A DNA stretch of 64,000 bases from Treponema sp. Lineage in GTDB: Bacteria > Spirochaetota > Spirochaetia > Treponematales > Treponemataceae. Both the position numbers and the translations under genes were made by a program. Positions 42,528 through 51,097 of the stretch are shown in pieces (position 1 is the first letter of the stretch; each line of letters opens with the position of its first letter). The notes beneath the pieces were generated by a model. That model was not told where the DNA came from. It saw nothing but the letters and a program-made list of their open reading frames with translations, and searched no databases. The DNA is taken from positions 1 through 64,000 of the forward strand of contig JAFZLJ010000143.1 of assembly GCA_017551545.1 (NCBI GenBank). The letters run 5' to 3'.

Positions 42528-42771
42528 AAGAACTGCTCAGGAAGCTGTGAAGGCTGCCCTTCTTGAAGTGGGTGGAGAGCTTGCTTATGAGAAGGAACGG
42601 GCGGACCAGCTGGAAGCGGCAAAAGTTAATCTTGAAATTGAGAATAAGAAACTTAAGGAAGAACTTCATAAGAAGGATAATCAATTCTTTTATGGAGCCC
42701 TTATTGGTGGTACTGGCGGCGTGGTGATTACGTCGCTAGTGTTTGGTTTGATATCGGGATTGTGTAGATAG
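42499..42771 (+). CDS. Small coiled-coil phage protein with C-terminal membrane segment
   Basis: A 90-residue protein starting at GTG 42499. It has a long coiled coil (IAEEEIERTAQEAVKAALLE ... ADQLEAAKVNLEIENKKLKE) and a C-terminal Gly-rich hydrophobic stretch (FYGALIGGTGGVVITSLVFG). A longer open frame exists upstream but its translation (Met/Leu/Arg-rich, read through the palindrome) does not look like protein. The start is therefore uncertain. It may be a spanin or holin partner. Its TAG stop immediately precedes palindrome copy D. Confidence 0.5.
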   Translation: MLQIAEEEIERTAQEAVKAALLEVGGELAYEKERADQLEAAKVNLEIENKKLKEELHKKDNQFFYGALIGGTGGVVITSLVFGLISGLCR

Positions 42772-42798
42772 ATTGTCGGGTCGAGCCCGACAATGACA
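42771..42798. repeat. Palindromic element copy D
   Basis: Same 28 bases as 42327-42354. It starts at the base after the TAG stop overlap of the preceding gene and lies before the ribosome site of the tail-fibre-like gene. Confidence 0.8.
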
Positions 42799-42820
42799 CT
42801 ACGGTGTAAGGAGTGTGTAA

Positions 42821-43375
42821 ATGATAAGCAGTAAAGGAAAGGTGCGAGGACAGATTACGGTTACTGTTCGCGATTGTAATGGGAAGGTGAAATATTATAA
42901 AAATGGATTCTGGAGGACGCTTTTTAATCTTCCAAGAAAACCAATGATAATTAAGCATCATAACACGATTACGAATCAGGGTGATGGTATGATTGCTGAT
43001 CTTCTTATAAGTAATCCGACGCAGAACAAAGTGGATGCAACTAACGGTTATATGCGTGTGGGCACTGGCTGGACTGGTACGACTCCAAAGAATAACACTG
43101 GTGTGAATACTCCGACAGGTTCATTCAAAAAACTTGATTCTACTTATCCTAAAACTTCCGGCGAGTTTGGGGCTACCGGTCAGAACGTTGTTCTTTATCG
43201 TACAAGCTTTGCGGCAGGCGATCTCAACGCTAATGGAATTAATGAAGTGGCTTTGATGAACGGAAACACTTCGGCTGCAAAGTGTCTGGCTTATGCTCAG
43301 ATTACTCCTGCGGTAAACGTTACTTCGGCAGATTCTCTTCAGATTGACTGGCTGATTACTTTTAATGGTGCATAG
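42821..43375 (+). CDS. Phage tail-fibre or minor structural protein (putative)
   Basis: A 184-residue protein with AAGGAG upstream. The block HHNTITNQGDGMIADLL, GYMRVGTGWTGTTPKNNTGV, and TSFAAGDLNANGINEVALMN is a pattern I associate with minor structural or fibre-associated proteins of tailed prophages, ending in DSLQIDWLITFNG. It lies between lysis genes and a further structural-type gene. The exact role (fibre, baseplate, decoration) is not resolved. Confidence 0.6.
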   Translation: MISSKGKVRGQITVTVRDCNGKVKYYKNGFWRTLFNLPRKPMIIKHHNTITNQGDGMIADLLISNPTQNKVDATNGYMRVGTGWTGTTPKNNTGVNTPTGSFKKLDSTYPKTSGEFGATGQNVVLYRTSFAAGDLNANGINEVALMNGNTSAAKCLAYAQITPAVNVTSADSLQIDWLITFNGA

Positions 43376-43377
43376 TT

Positions 43378-44430
43378 ATGGGAACAACGATTGCCGGAAA
43401 TCAGCATATAGGAACTACCTACAAAAAGCTGCAGTACATCTGGGCTCAAGGTCTTGGTGGTACTAATGCAGAAGTTGAGCTTTACGAAGAAGACCGCATT
43501 TTTGTTTATCAGTTTAATCCGACTTACGACCAGCGGGATGATGGTGTTCTTGCGGTTGAGTTTTATTATTACTATCGAAAACCGACAACTCAGGAGTTCT
43601 GGGATTACTGTTATGATGCTGATTATTACTACATCTATCCTTTTCTTGCCTGGTATGATGAAAATGAGGCTGACGGCGGTAAATGGGGAGGAATCATTAG
43701 TTATGATTCTCATAAGATTTCGCTTGTCGGGCGTGATTCTGGTTGGATTCATGTAACATTACATGTAGAAGAATATATCTGGGGAAAATTTGTAAACGCT
43801 CAGGGTAAGACAATCAATAATACTATCTATATTGGAATTTATTCTCCGCTTCCGGTTTTTGTCTGGGATAATTCTGTTAGCGGAAGCGATACAATTATTC
43901 CTTATGAAATTATGTGGGACTTTGAAGAATATGAAGACGAACCTGTTTATGATCTTCTTACGGGTGGATGCCTTGAAGAGTGTTACTGGAAAAGAAAGAT
44001 GATAAATGATTATCCTTCTTTCTATATTAGTTACCGGGATGTGACTCCTGAAGCATTTAATTATGGGGTTGTGGAAACTGCAGTGATGAATGTTACTTCC
44101 GGTGTATCAAAGAAATCTGTTTATAAAAAAATCTTTGCAGATGTGCAAGCGGCGTGTGGAACTGCTGACAGGAAACTGGATTATATTAGACGACTTTATA
44201 CTGTGCCGAATGTGGAAACGGAACTTGTGCGTAAGCAGGTGTTGTTCCGAAGTTTGATGAGCGAAAGTGATTTTACTGCTCTACCTTTTGCTTCCAGATT
44301 GTTTCTACGCACGGTTCAGACTGTTGTGGGATTCTGGGACTGGCTGCGTGGGAAAATCAGGGATGCAAATAACGTAATTACGCTGTTTTGCCCTATTCAT
44401 ACAGAGATTACGCTGGAGTGTTGTATATGA
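43378..44430 (+). CDS. Phage structural protein of unknown role (probable tail/receptor-binding)
   Basis: A 350-residue protein rich in Tyr, Trp and Asp (FYYYYRKPTTQEFWDYCYDA, IYPFLAWYDENEADGG), with a C-terminal helical part (KKIFADVQAACGTADRKLDY, LFLRTVQTVVGFWDWLRGKI). It follows the fibre-like gene by two bases and overlaps the next by four. I recognise no family. Aromatic-rich composition and position make a receptor-binding or tip protein plausible. Confidence 0.5.
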   Translation: MGTTIAGNQHIGTTYKKLQYIWAQGLGGTNAEVELYEEDRIFVYQFNPTYDQRDDGVLAVEFYYYYRKPTTQEFWDYCYDADYYYIYPFLAWYDENEADGGKWGGIISYDSHKISLVGRDSGWIHVTLHVEEYIWGKFVNAQGKTINNTIYIGIYSPLPVFVWDNSVSGSDTIIPYEIMWDFEEYEDEPVYDLLTGGCLEECYWKRKMINDYPSFYISYRDVTPEAFNYGVVETAVMNVTSGVSKKSVYKKIFADVQAACGTADRKLDYIRRLYTVPNVETELVRKQVLFRSLMSESDFTALPFASRLFLRTVQTVVGFWDWLRGKIRDANNVITLFCPIHTEITLECCI

Positions 44431-44711
44431 AGCGAATCTATAAAAATAAAACAAAGCTTCGCATACTTATTGATACCAAGTGTGATTTATCCGGCTATCA
44501 GACAGTGACGATTACAGCCCTTAAGCCGGATGATTCAGTGGCTGTGTTTCCTGCAGTAGTGAAAGATGTGGAACATGGCGTGATTTTTTATGATGTGCAA
44601 TCAGAAGATGATATTGACCAGAGCGGCTGGTGGACGCTGTGGCCAGAAGTTATTTTTGATGATGACCACACTGCGCGCGGACGTGAAGTAAAGGTTTTTG
44701 TTTATGAGTGA
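44427..44711 (+). CDS. Small phage protein, unknown
   Basis: A 94-residue beta-rich protein (LRILIDTKCDLSGYQTVTIT, GWWTLWPEVIFDDDHTARGR EVKVFVYE). The ATG at 44427 overlaps the stop of the previous gene in ATGA, which fixes the start. It resembles small tail-tip accessory proteins by size and position only. Confidence 0.55.
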   Translation: MKRIYKNKTKLRILIDTKCDLSGYQTVTITALKPDDSVAVFPAVVKDVEHGVIFYDVQSEDDIDQSGWWTLWPEVIFDDDHTARGREVKVFVYE

Positions 44712-45063
44712 TAAATCAAAGAAAAAGCAAAAAAAGAAAAACAAAGATGATTATATTCCTCAAGAATTAAAAGATGCTGCATGGAATTTTATTCAGGATA
44801 TTAATGCTGAAATTGATATTTACAAAAAGATAAAAGCGCTGGGAGCTTTGAAGCCGAATGTACAGGCTGATTCTTTTACGGCATGGTGGGATTTTGAACG
44901 TTACTGCAATTACTGCCATGCGCTGATTTTGTTTTATGAAAAATATGATGAAATTATAGATATTCTTGGTTCCAATGAAATGATGGATGGTTTTGAAAAA
45001 CAACAGAATAAGATGGTTTTGTTTTACAGACTCGCAAAGCAGAATGGTCTTATAAGCGAGTGA
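44704..45063 (+). CDS. Small lysine-rich phage protein, unknown
   Basis: A 119-residue protein with a very basic N-terminus (DKSKKKQKKKNKDDY) and a helical remainder (FIQDINAEIDIYKKIKALGA, FEKQQNKMVLFYRLAKQNGL). It overlaps the genes on both sides. The basic tail suggests nucleic acid contact, and the next gene encodes a replicative helicase, so it may belong with replication rather than tail genes. No family was recognised. Confidence 0.55.
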   Translation: MSDKSKKKQKKKNKDDYIPQELKDAAWNFIQDINAEIDIYKKIKALGALKPNVQADSFTAWWDFERYCNYCHALILFYEKYDEIIDILGSNEMMDGFEKQQNKMVLFYRLAKQNGLISE

Positions 45064-45065
45064 GT

Positions 45066-46499
45066 ATGAATTATAGTAAACTTAGTGATAACGAACTGAA
45101 AGCCATTGAAGGTTTAAGCCGCGATTTGAAAACCAATAAATACATGTGCGGCGACATGCAGTTTACTGATGTTACAAACCGTGATTATTTTCTGCGGGCC
45201 TATGGAGAGACTATCCGTTACTGTATCTCATGGAATAAATTTCTTATATGGAACGGCACCTGCTGGCAGATTGATACTCGTGGACGCGTGGAAGAAATGT
45301 GCGTGGATTTTTTGCATAAGATGTACAGAGGTTCAAGAACTATAAATGATTTACAGCTGCGCATTATGTTTGAAAAGCATTTGATTCGAAGTGAATCGTT
45401 CAGACGTATTCAGGCGCTGGTGGGACTTTTAAAAGTAAGCTCGCAGATAAAAACTGAGGACCAGGATCTGGATTGCGATAATTATCTTTTTAATTCTGAT
45501 GGACTTACTATTAATTTGAAAACAATGAAAGTGCGTGAGCCGAATATAAAAGATTTAATAACTAAGAAAAGCCTGTTTGTTTTTGATAAGACTGCTGCAT
45601 GCCCTACCTGGGAGATGTTTCTTAAGCAGATTTTTAATAATGATATTGCCCTGATTCGTTTTGTGCAGAAAGCAATGGGATATTCTTTGAGTGGCGATAT
45701 CAGCGAGCAGTGTCTTTTTATTTTATGGGGAACTGGTGCAAACGGTAAATCAACTTTTTTGAATGTGCTGCAGAATCTGTTTGGGGACTATGCCTGTTCT
45801 ACGGGTACTGAAACTTTTATGAAAAAGACAAGCGAGCATTCTAATGATATTGCACGCCTTAAGGGGGCGCGGCTTGTTACTACGAGTGAGATTGAGCAGG
45901 GAAAGAGTCTTAGTGAAAGTATTATTAAGCAGATTACCGGGGAAGACGTGCTGACGGCGCGGTTTTTGTACGGGGAGTATTTTTCTTTTAAGCCTACTTT
46001 TAAGATTTTTATGGCGACTAATCATAAGCCGAAAATCCGCGGTGCTGATAACGGCATCTGGCGGCGTATAAAAATGATTCCATTTACAGTTACTATTCCA
46101 CCGGAGCGGCGTGATAAGAATCTTTGTGAAAAACTGATGGCAGAAAACTCAGGAATCTTTAACTGGCTTTTGAAGGGGTATGCTATGTGGGTAAAGGAAG
46201 GACTTTGTGAGGAGCCGGAAGCTGTGCGCGAGGCTAACGAAGAATACAGATTTGATATGGACAGTGTGGGAACGTTTATTAATGAATGCTTTGAAATTGA
46301 TGCAAGCATGAAATGGAAGTTGAATAATACACTGCTTTATAACACTTATATGAAATGGTGTACTGCCAACAACGAACGGATAATGAGCCAGAAATGGCTT
46401 AGTATGCGGATGCAGGAGAAAGGTTTTAAGAGGTGTGTGAGTAACAGTCAGAGGTTCTGGCTGGGGTTGATTTTGAAAAATACCTGGGAAAATAATTAG
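45066..46499 (+). CDS. D5/P4-type phage helicase (primase-helicase C-terminal domain protein)
   Basis: A 477-residue SF3-type helicase of the phage/plasmid P4 family. The D5_N region leads to Walker A GTGANGKSTFLNVL (about residues 222-235), then RLVTTSEIEQGKSLSES, the sensor FKIFMATNHKPKIRGADNGIWRRI and a C-terminal winged helix. No separate primase domain is visible at the N-terminus. It would unwind the element's origin. The gene is last in the tail operon direction and abuts a convergent regulator; its stop overlaps the regulator's end. Confidence 0.88.
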   Translation: MNYSKLSDNELKAIEGLSRDLKTNKYMCGDMQFTDVTNRDYFLRAYGETIRYCISWNKFLIWNGTCWQIDTRGRVEEMCVDFLHKMYRGSRTINDLQLRIMFEKHLIRSESFRRIQALVGLLKVSSQIKTEDQDLDCDNYLFNSDGLTINLKTMKVREPNIKDLITKKSLFVFDKTAACPTWEMFLKQIFNNDIALIRFVQKAMGYSLSGDISEQCLFILWGTGANGKSTFLNVLQNLFGDYACSTGTETFMKKTSEHSNDIARLKGARLVTTSEIEQGKSLSESIIKQITGEDVLTARFLYGEYFSFKPTFKIFMATNHKPKIRGADNGIWRRIKMIPFTVTIPPERRDKNLCEKLMAENSGIFNWLLKGYAMWVKEGLCEEPEAVREANEEYRFDMDSVGTFINECFEIDASMKWKLNNTLLYNTYMKWCTANNERIMSQKWLSMRMQEKGFKRCVSNSQRFWLGLILKNTWENN

Positions 46500-47035
46500 A
46501 GGGCTTTTCCTGCGTTTATAATATTCAGAAGATTGAGACAGCCTTTTGATTCAAGTGATTTAATTACTTTTTCATCATTGAGTTCACCGACTGCGCAGAA
46601 AGCGTTCTGGTCAATTGGATCATCTATGTCCTTTTCAATGAATGTGACATTGAGTATCTGGCAGGCATAAACTAAAAGGAATTTGATATAACTCTGGCCA
46701 TAGAGGCAGAAAGTTGTCTTACCCTGTTTTTTTGCATCTGAAATGAGCTTGCAAAGTTCGTCATTGTAGGAATTTGCGAGTGCGAAGGTTCGTTTTGCAA
46801 ACTGCTGACTGCGGGCTGTGAGTTCTGCGATTCCTGCGGGTGTAATAGCGTATGAAAGTTTTCTGAGGTTTACGTTTGACAACATTATCCAGCCGCGCTC
46901 TACGAAGCGTTTGAGCACTGCGTTCATAAGGCCGATAGACATTCCGGCATTTTCTGCTAAAAGTCTCTGGCTTGCGAGTGGTTCTTCTTCAAGAGTATTT
47001 GCAATGTTTTGTAATGTTGCTACTTCGCTATCCAA
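46496..47035 (-). CDS. Winged-helix regulator, element-borne paralogue of the protein at 51229
   Basis: A 179-residue protein with a MarR-like winged helix (EEPLASQRLLAENAGMSIGL, NAVLKRFVERGWIMLSNVNL) and a C-terminal domain with FCLYGQSYIKFLLVYACQ. The protein at 51229-51756, outside the element, is clearly its paralogue over the full length. There a NusG-like gene follows; here none does. It shares a minus-strand unit with the gene at 47041, transcribed from a region full of GTGTACTT palindromes. Confidence 0.75.
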   Translation of the reverse strand: MDSEVATLQNIANTLEEEPLASQRLLAENAGMSIGLMNAVLKRFVERGWIMLSNVNLRKLSYAITPAGIAELTARSQQFAKRTFALANSYNDELCKLISDAKKQGKTTFCLYGQSYIKFLLVYACQILNVTFIEKDIDDPIDQNAFCAVGELNDEKVIKSLESKGCLNLLNIINAGKAL

Positions 47036-47040
47036 TTAAT

Positions 47041-47496
47041 TTATCCTTTTAAGTTTTGTAATTTTGCGGTTTGGGCAAAGAAAAAATCTTCTGAGTTATT
47101 CAGGAAATTATTATTACCATCATAATCTATAAAATTACGGTCTACATCATAAATGACCTGTACATCTATTATGCCATTTTTTTCATCTTTTTCAAATAAG
47201 GATTTTGTGATTTCATTTTCACTGAGCCAGAGTTTTTGTTCCCAATCTTGTGTTGCGTAGGTGGTGCAGATATAAAAGAGCATTTTGTCGGCACCAAAAA
47301 CAAAAAGAAGCTTTTCTAAGGTGATTTCATCAGGACATGATGGCAGAAGAAGTATTTCATTATCCTGGTAATTTCCGCCTTGTTCTGTCTGGAGGAAGTC
47401 TGCCATTTCTTTGAGTTTTGGCTGGATTTTATCTTCTGGGGCGGAGCCTAAAAGGATTGCTACTTTTGTTTGCTCTGACGTTTCTGTGTTGTTCAT
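47041..47496 (-). CDS. Unknown protein, weakly caspase-like
   Basis: A 151-residue protein: KVAILLGSAPEDKIQPKLKE at the start, then NEILLLPSCPDEITLEKLLF, KMLFYICTTYATQDWEQKLW. The order of a first beta strand AILLG, a regulated helix and the LFYICT strand loosely recalls caspase-fold proteins, but the His-Gly and Cys catalytic motifs are not present. It could be an inactive relative or unrelated. It lies five bases upstream of the winged-helix gene in the same direction. Confidence 0.5.
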   Translation of the reverse strand: MNNTETSEQTKVAILLGSAPEDKIQPKLKEMADFLQTEQGGNYQDNEILLLPSCPDEITLEKLLFVFGADKMLFYICTTYATQDWEQKLWLSENEITKSLFEKDEKNGIIDVQVIYDVDRNFIDYDGNNNFLNNSEDFFFAQTAKLQNLKG

Positions 47497-47570
47497 ATTG
47501 TGAATATTATATCACATTTTGACTGGTATTGCAAAGAATGCGCGTTTCCCCCGTGCCCCCTAGTGTTTTC

Positions 47571-47880
47571 AAGTACAGATGTGTACTTGAGATACGATAA
47601 AATGAATATAAGTCTTGAAAACCGAAAATTGAGAAAAGCACAGATAATGTGTACTTTAGTACATAAAAAGTACACTTAATTATAAAAAAGTCATACTTGA
47701 TTTGATAATGATAGATAGAGATTGAAAGTATTTGAGTGATTTTTAGAAAGCCTTTTTTATTTTAAATTTTCTTTAGTACACATTTTTATAAAAAAAGAAA
47801 TATATTCATATAAGCTTATAAGAGTATATAAACAGTAAATTACTGTACTAAGTGTATTTTTGGGCAAATGTACTTTTGCA
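47571..47880. promoter_or_regulatory. Cluster of GTGTACTT palindromes (operator or replication origin candidate)
   Basis: An AAGTACA/TGTACTT inverted repeat lies at 47571-47588, GTGTACTT/AAGTACAC at 47649-47675 with another AGTAC inside, TAGTACAC near 47775, a CAGTAAATTACTG palindrome at 47833-47845 running into TGTACTAAGTGTA, and ATGTACTT near 47869. All lie within 310 bp of AT-rich DNA upstream of the minus-strand regulator unit. Confidence 0.5.
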
Positions 47881-47974
47881 AATTGTTGTTTGAAATGAAA
47901 CTTTTTTGATAATTTTATGACCGCTGTGCGCGCTCCCCCGCGGTTTTTGAAAAATCCGTGGGTTATTACATCAG

Positions 47975-47993
47975 GGCGCCGCGAAGCGGCGCC
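47975..47993. repeat. GC-rich hairpin
   Basis: Eight-base arms GGCGCCGC and GCGGCGCC around GAA. It has no following T-run in either direction, so it is not an ordinary terminator. Confidence 0.7.
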
Positions 47994-49093
47994 TTGGGCG
48001 AGGTATTTGTGGATTTAGGGTGAAGTGAGCGTGCTAACACGCGAACGGAGCTTCTCTTTGTGTAAGATGAGCAGCGTTAAGAAAAATGCGTAACAACGCA
48101 TTTTTTAGCTGCGGTGCTTTTAAGAGGAAAAGTGGAAGGCATCGGATTGGGGAAATCGGTTCAGCATTATGGTGGAGGGATGTTTACTGGTAGACTGTGG
48201 CGCAAGTTCTGCTTACTGCTATTCTGTCTGCGCCACAAGGAGAGAGCGCACCAGGCTCGTCCTGGAGTGCGAACGACTCCTGGCGGCTCAACAGAGCCGC
48301 CTTGCCGATTGAGTGCAGCCCGCGCTGGGCTGCGCGATTGAGGCAAAATCTTTCCCACACAAAAAGAGTTCCCGAAAAAGCCGCCATTGTAAGACCAACT
48401 GAGCATCTAAAACAAGCGGGACAGCTGCAATGCTGAGCAAAAGGTTTGCCCCCTAATTCCCCCCGAGAGCGGTTCAATAGCATTCCTTAATTTTTGGAAA
48501 GGGGGTGTTGGGGGGGTGCCCCGCGGCAGGGGGGAAGGGGGAAAAACTTTTGCGTGCCCGCTTGTTTAGTTGCGACCTGAACTCGAGGCACTTTCATTTT
48601 CACGACCAATGTTTAGAACTCGATGCATTTGGCGGCTTCTACAAAAAGAGTGCTTACTGCAACGATGGGCCCGCCTGCGGAAACAGGCAGATGCACAAAG
48701 CGGAGGGTACGCGAAGCGGTCCCGTAGCGACTGCAGCTGACTGTGCTTTCATTACTTGCCTGCGGGCTTGGGCAAGGCCTCCGTGCGTCGCTTCTTTGCC
48801 GGGCTACCTGCGAGCTTTCTAGTATATGCAAACAGTCTGTGAACGAATGAGCGAAATGGAGCGGAACGAAGTGAAGCGGAATGCAGCGAGTGAGTGAGCA
48901 GTCTGTTTGCAACCATTTGGGAAGGAGCGTGTTCTGATGTAGGTGGCATAGAGGGAGCGGAAGGTCTGCGAATGCAGTCCTGGAGCGAGCGAACTGTGAA
49001 CTATACGCTTTTTTGAAATGGCAAAAAATGCACCCTTTTACTATTGTCTTTATTTATTTGCTTTTAGTTTATATTTGTGCTAATATTATACAT

Positions 49094-49852
49094 ATGGAGT
49101 ATAAAACTGGCACAAATATAAACCTATTGTTTTCTCAACCACAAAACACCGTAATCACAGTAAAGGGGCTTACTGCTGCAGGTGTAACGCATGCTCAAAT
49201 ACTGCGATTTGAAAAAGCTGATATATTAAAGCGGTTGAACACGGGAGCTTATGCCCGCTTTAATGAAAACCCTGATATTCTTGGTGCAATATACTCTTTG
49301 CAAAATGATTTAAAACTGACTGCACATATCGGAGGAAGAACAGCTCTTTCTCTTGTGTACGGAAAAACACAATATGCTGCTGAACGTAAAAGCGAATTGT
49401 TTTGTTATAAACAGGAAAAACTTCCTGCCTGGTTTAAGTCGGTTTATGCAGATTCATATACTCAATTTATGACAGATTTTTTGCCCGAAAAAGAAGGTCT
49501 TACAGAATGGGAACATGCTGGATATAGAATACTTGTATCTTCTCAGGAACGAGCTTTACTTGAAATGCTATATCAAGTTCCGGGTACAGTAACTCCTCAG
49601 GAAGCATTTGAAATATTGCAGCTTATAACTGCAATAAAACCTGCTGTAATGCAGAAACTTCTTGAAAGTTGTAAGTCTGTAAAAGCCAAACGGCTTCTTC
49701 TGTGTTTTGCTGAATTATGCGGCCATCAATGGTTTTCTCGTTTAAAAATAGAAAACATAGACTTAGGATCTGGAAAACGTGAAATCGCAAATGGTGGTAA
49801 ATTATATACAAAATATAATCTTGTTCTGCCAGAAGGATTGGAAACTTTATGA
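49094..49852 (+). CDS. abiEi: AbiEi-type antitoxin / transcriptional regulator (type IV toxin-antitoxin)
   Basis: A 252-residue protein of the AbiEi family: an N-terminal winged-helix region (TVITVKGLTAAGVTHAQILR then FEKADILKRLNTGAYARF) and the C-terminal domain with LTAHIGGRTALSLVYGKTQY, ERALLEMLYQVPG. It represses the operon and counters AbiEii without binding it. ATG 49094 gives the normal N-terminus; an upstream TTG at 49013 would add a hydrophobic stretch that is probably not translated. It overlaps the toxin gene in ATGA. AbiE pairs give abortive infection and stabilise mobile elements. Confidence 0.85.
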   Translation: MEYKTGTNINLLFSQPQNTVITVKGLTAAGVTHAQILRFEKADILKRLNTGAYARFNENPDILGAIYSLQNDLKLTAHIGGRTALSLVYGKTQYAAERKSELFCYKQEKLPAWFKSVYADSYTQFMTDFLPEKEGLTEWEHAGYRILVSSQERALLEMLYQVPGTVTPQEAFEILQLITAIKPAVMQKLLESCKSVKAKRLLLCFAELCGHQWFSRLKIENIDLGSGKREIANGGKLYTKYNLVLPEGLETL

Positions 49853-50754
49853 TAAACGAAAAATACATTGAACAGGTAAAGCTTCTGCTTGAAGTTCTGC
49901 CTTTAATTGCAAATGAAAAATGTTTTGCTCTAAAAGGCGGAACTGCAATTAATATGTTTTACAACAACCTGCCTCGACTTTCTGTTGATATTGATCTTGT
50001 TTATACAGTAATTGAAAACAGGGAAGAATCTTGTACTCACATAAACGAGGCTTTGCAGAGACTAAAAGCAGCTTTTACAAAAATTGGCCTTTCTGCAAAT
50101 ATAACCGGAATAAATGCTGAAAAGAAAATCATCTGTTCTAACTCTGTAACATCAATAAAGATTGAACCAAACTATACTTTGCGTGGAACTGTTCTTCCGA
50201 CCGTTTTTGCTGATGTGTATCCTAAAGTTGAGGAAGAATTTGCATACGCTGGAATGAATGTTCTTGCAAAAGAAGAAGTATATGCCGGAAAAATATGTGC
50301 AGCACTGGACCGTCAGCATCCAAGAGATTTGTTTGATATTAATCAGCTTTATGAAAATGGTGGTCTTACAGACAAAATGATTGATGTATTCTTGTATTAT
50401 CTTCTGGGACATAACCGACCGGTACATGAAGTTTTGAACTGTAATATCCAGGACAAACAAGAAATTATGCAGACCGAGTTTGTAGGAATGACAGACATTC
50501 CTTTTGCTTACGAACAGCATTGTGAAACTTTGGAAAGATTAAAAGCTGATTTATTAAAACGGCTGAGCAAATATTATGAGTTTATAAGCGACTTTGTTCA
50601 GCTGAAAGCAGATTTTTCTAAGAGTCCATTTCCCGAAGCTGAGAAGTTGCCTGCCTTACAGTGGAAACTTAGAAATCTGAATATTCTCAAAGAGAAAGAT
50701 TTTAATAAGTTTGGGCAGCAGAAAAAAGAACTTGATAAAGTCTTTTTGAAATAA
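49849..50754 (+). CDS. abiEii: AbiEii-type nucleotidyltransferase toxin
   Basis: A 301-residue protein of the AbiEii/AbiGii nucleotidyltransferase family. The N-terminal signature is FALKGGTAINMFYNNLPRLS VDIDLVY, with the GG and D-x-D metal-binding residues, followed by VYAGKICAALDRQHPRDLFD. These toxins modify tRNA or otherwise block growth with GTP or other NTPs. It forms a type IV pair with the preceding gene, near the right end of the element, a common place for stabilising cargo. Confidence 0.88.
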   Translation: MINEKYIEQVKLLLEVLPLIANEKCFALKGGTAINMFYNNLPRLSVDIDLVYTVIENREESCTHINEALQRLKAAFTKIGLSANITGINAEKKIICSNSVTSIKIEPNYTLRGTVLPTVFADVYPKVEEEFAYAGMNVLAKEEVYAGKICAALDRQHPRDLFDINQLYENGGLTDKMIDVFLYYLLGHNRPVHEVLNCNIQDKQEIMQTEFVGMTDIPFAYEQHCETLERLKADLLKRLSKYYEFISDFVQLKADFSKSPFPEAEKLPALQWKLRNLNILKEKDFNKFGQQKKELDKVFLK

Positions 50755-51097
50755 CCAAGACCAACACAAAAAAATAAACAGAATTTCTCAAATTAATTAT
50801 AATATAATGGCCATTAAATTAACGGTTATTATATTAAAATTGTTATTTATCAACAGAACCGACCCCCACCCCTGTAGGGTGGAGCATTACCCGTTAGGGG
50901 TGGTGCTCTGAATTTTTACGAAAAAAAATATTTCGGAAAAATTTCAGAATCGATTTCAGTAACGATTTCGGAAAAAAAATTCTGACTCAAAACTGCTCAA
51001 AAATATTCAAAATAAATCAGTTGCATAATTCATTAAAATATAATAATATACATGTATACGCAGATAGTTTTTAACAAAAAAAGCTATTAAAATGCGT
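50755..51097. other. Right-end noncoding region of the element
   Basis: 343 bp without a gene. It holds a G/C-rich set of complementary runs (about 50862-50910), the right copy of the 24-bp end motif (50952-50975) with further ATTTCGGAA-like units, and a candidate promoter for the tRNA: TTGCAT at 51021, 17 bp, TAATAT at 51044. Since the 5' side of the right tRNA comes from the element, the element appears to supply the tRNA promoter. Confidence 0.55.
50952..50975 (+). repeat. Right copy of 24-bp end motif (candidate integrase arm-type site)
   Basis: 23 of 24 bases match 287-310. It is the counterpart site near attR. Confidence 0.5.

Larger units (their letters stand above)
47497..49093. other. 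1.6-kb intergenic region: AT-rich palindrome cluster then GC-rich hairpin region
   Basis: The left part (to about 47920) is AT-rich and carries repeated GTGTACTT-type sites. The right part (about 47930-49010) is GC-rich with many local inverted repeats, such as 47975-47993, and G- and C-runs. Long open frames exist there on both strands and in several frames at once, which is what stop-poor GC-rich DNA gives by chance, so I call no gene. Near 48829-48911 repeated AGCGGAA-like units lie between GCAAACAG and CTGTTTGC. Confidence 0.6.

Noticed and set aside
1930-46499. Two separate prophage remnants flanking a host glycan locus
   Set aside because: One tRNA duplication encloses all of it, head and tail genes are complementary with no duplication, and the same rare array promoter precedes operons on both sides.
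38851-46499. Diversity-generating retroelement for the tail-fibre genes, known from Treponema
   Set aside because: No reverse transcriptase ORF and no template/variable repeat pair are visible in the window.
48114-48912. Several 60-105 codon ORFs on both strands
   Set aside because: They overlap each other in four or more frames in GC-rich, repeat-like DNA, lack ribosome sites, and their translations look unlike proteins.
49013-49093. Hydrophobic N-terminal extension of AbiEi from TTG 49013
   Set aside because: The family starts with the winged-helix region. The extension is AT-rich promoter-like sequence with no ribosome site.
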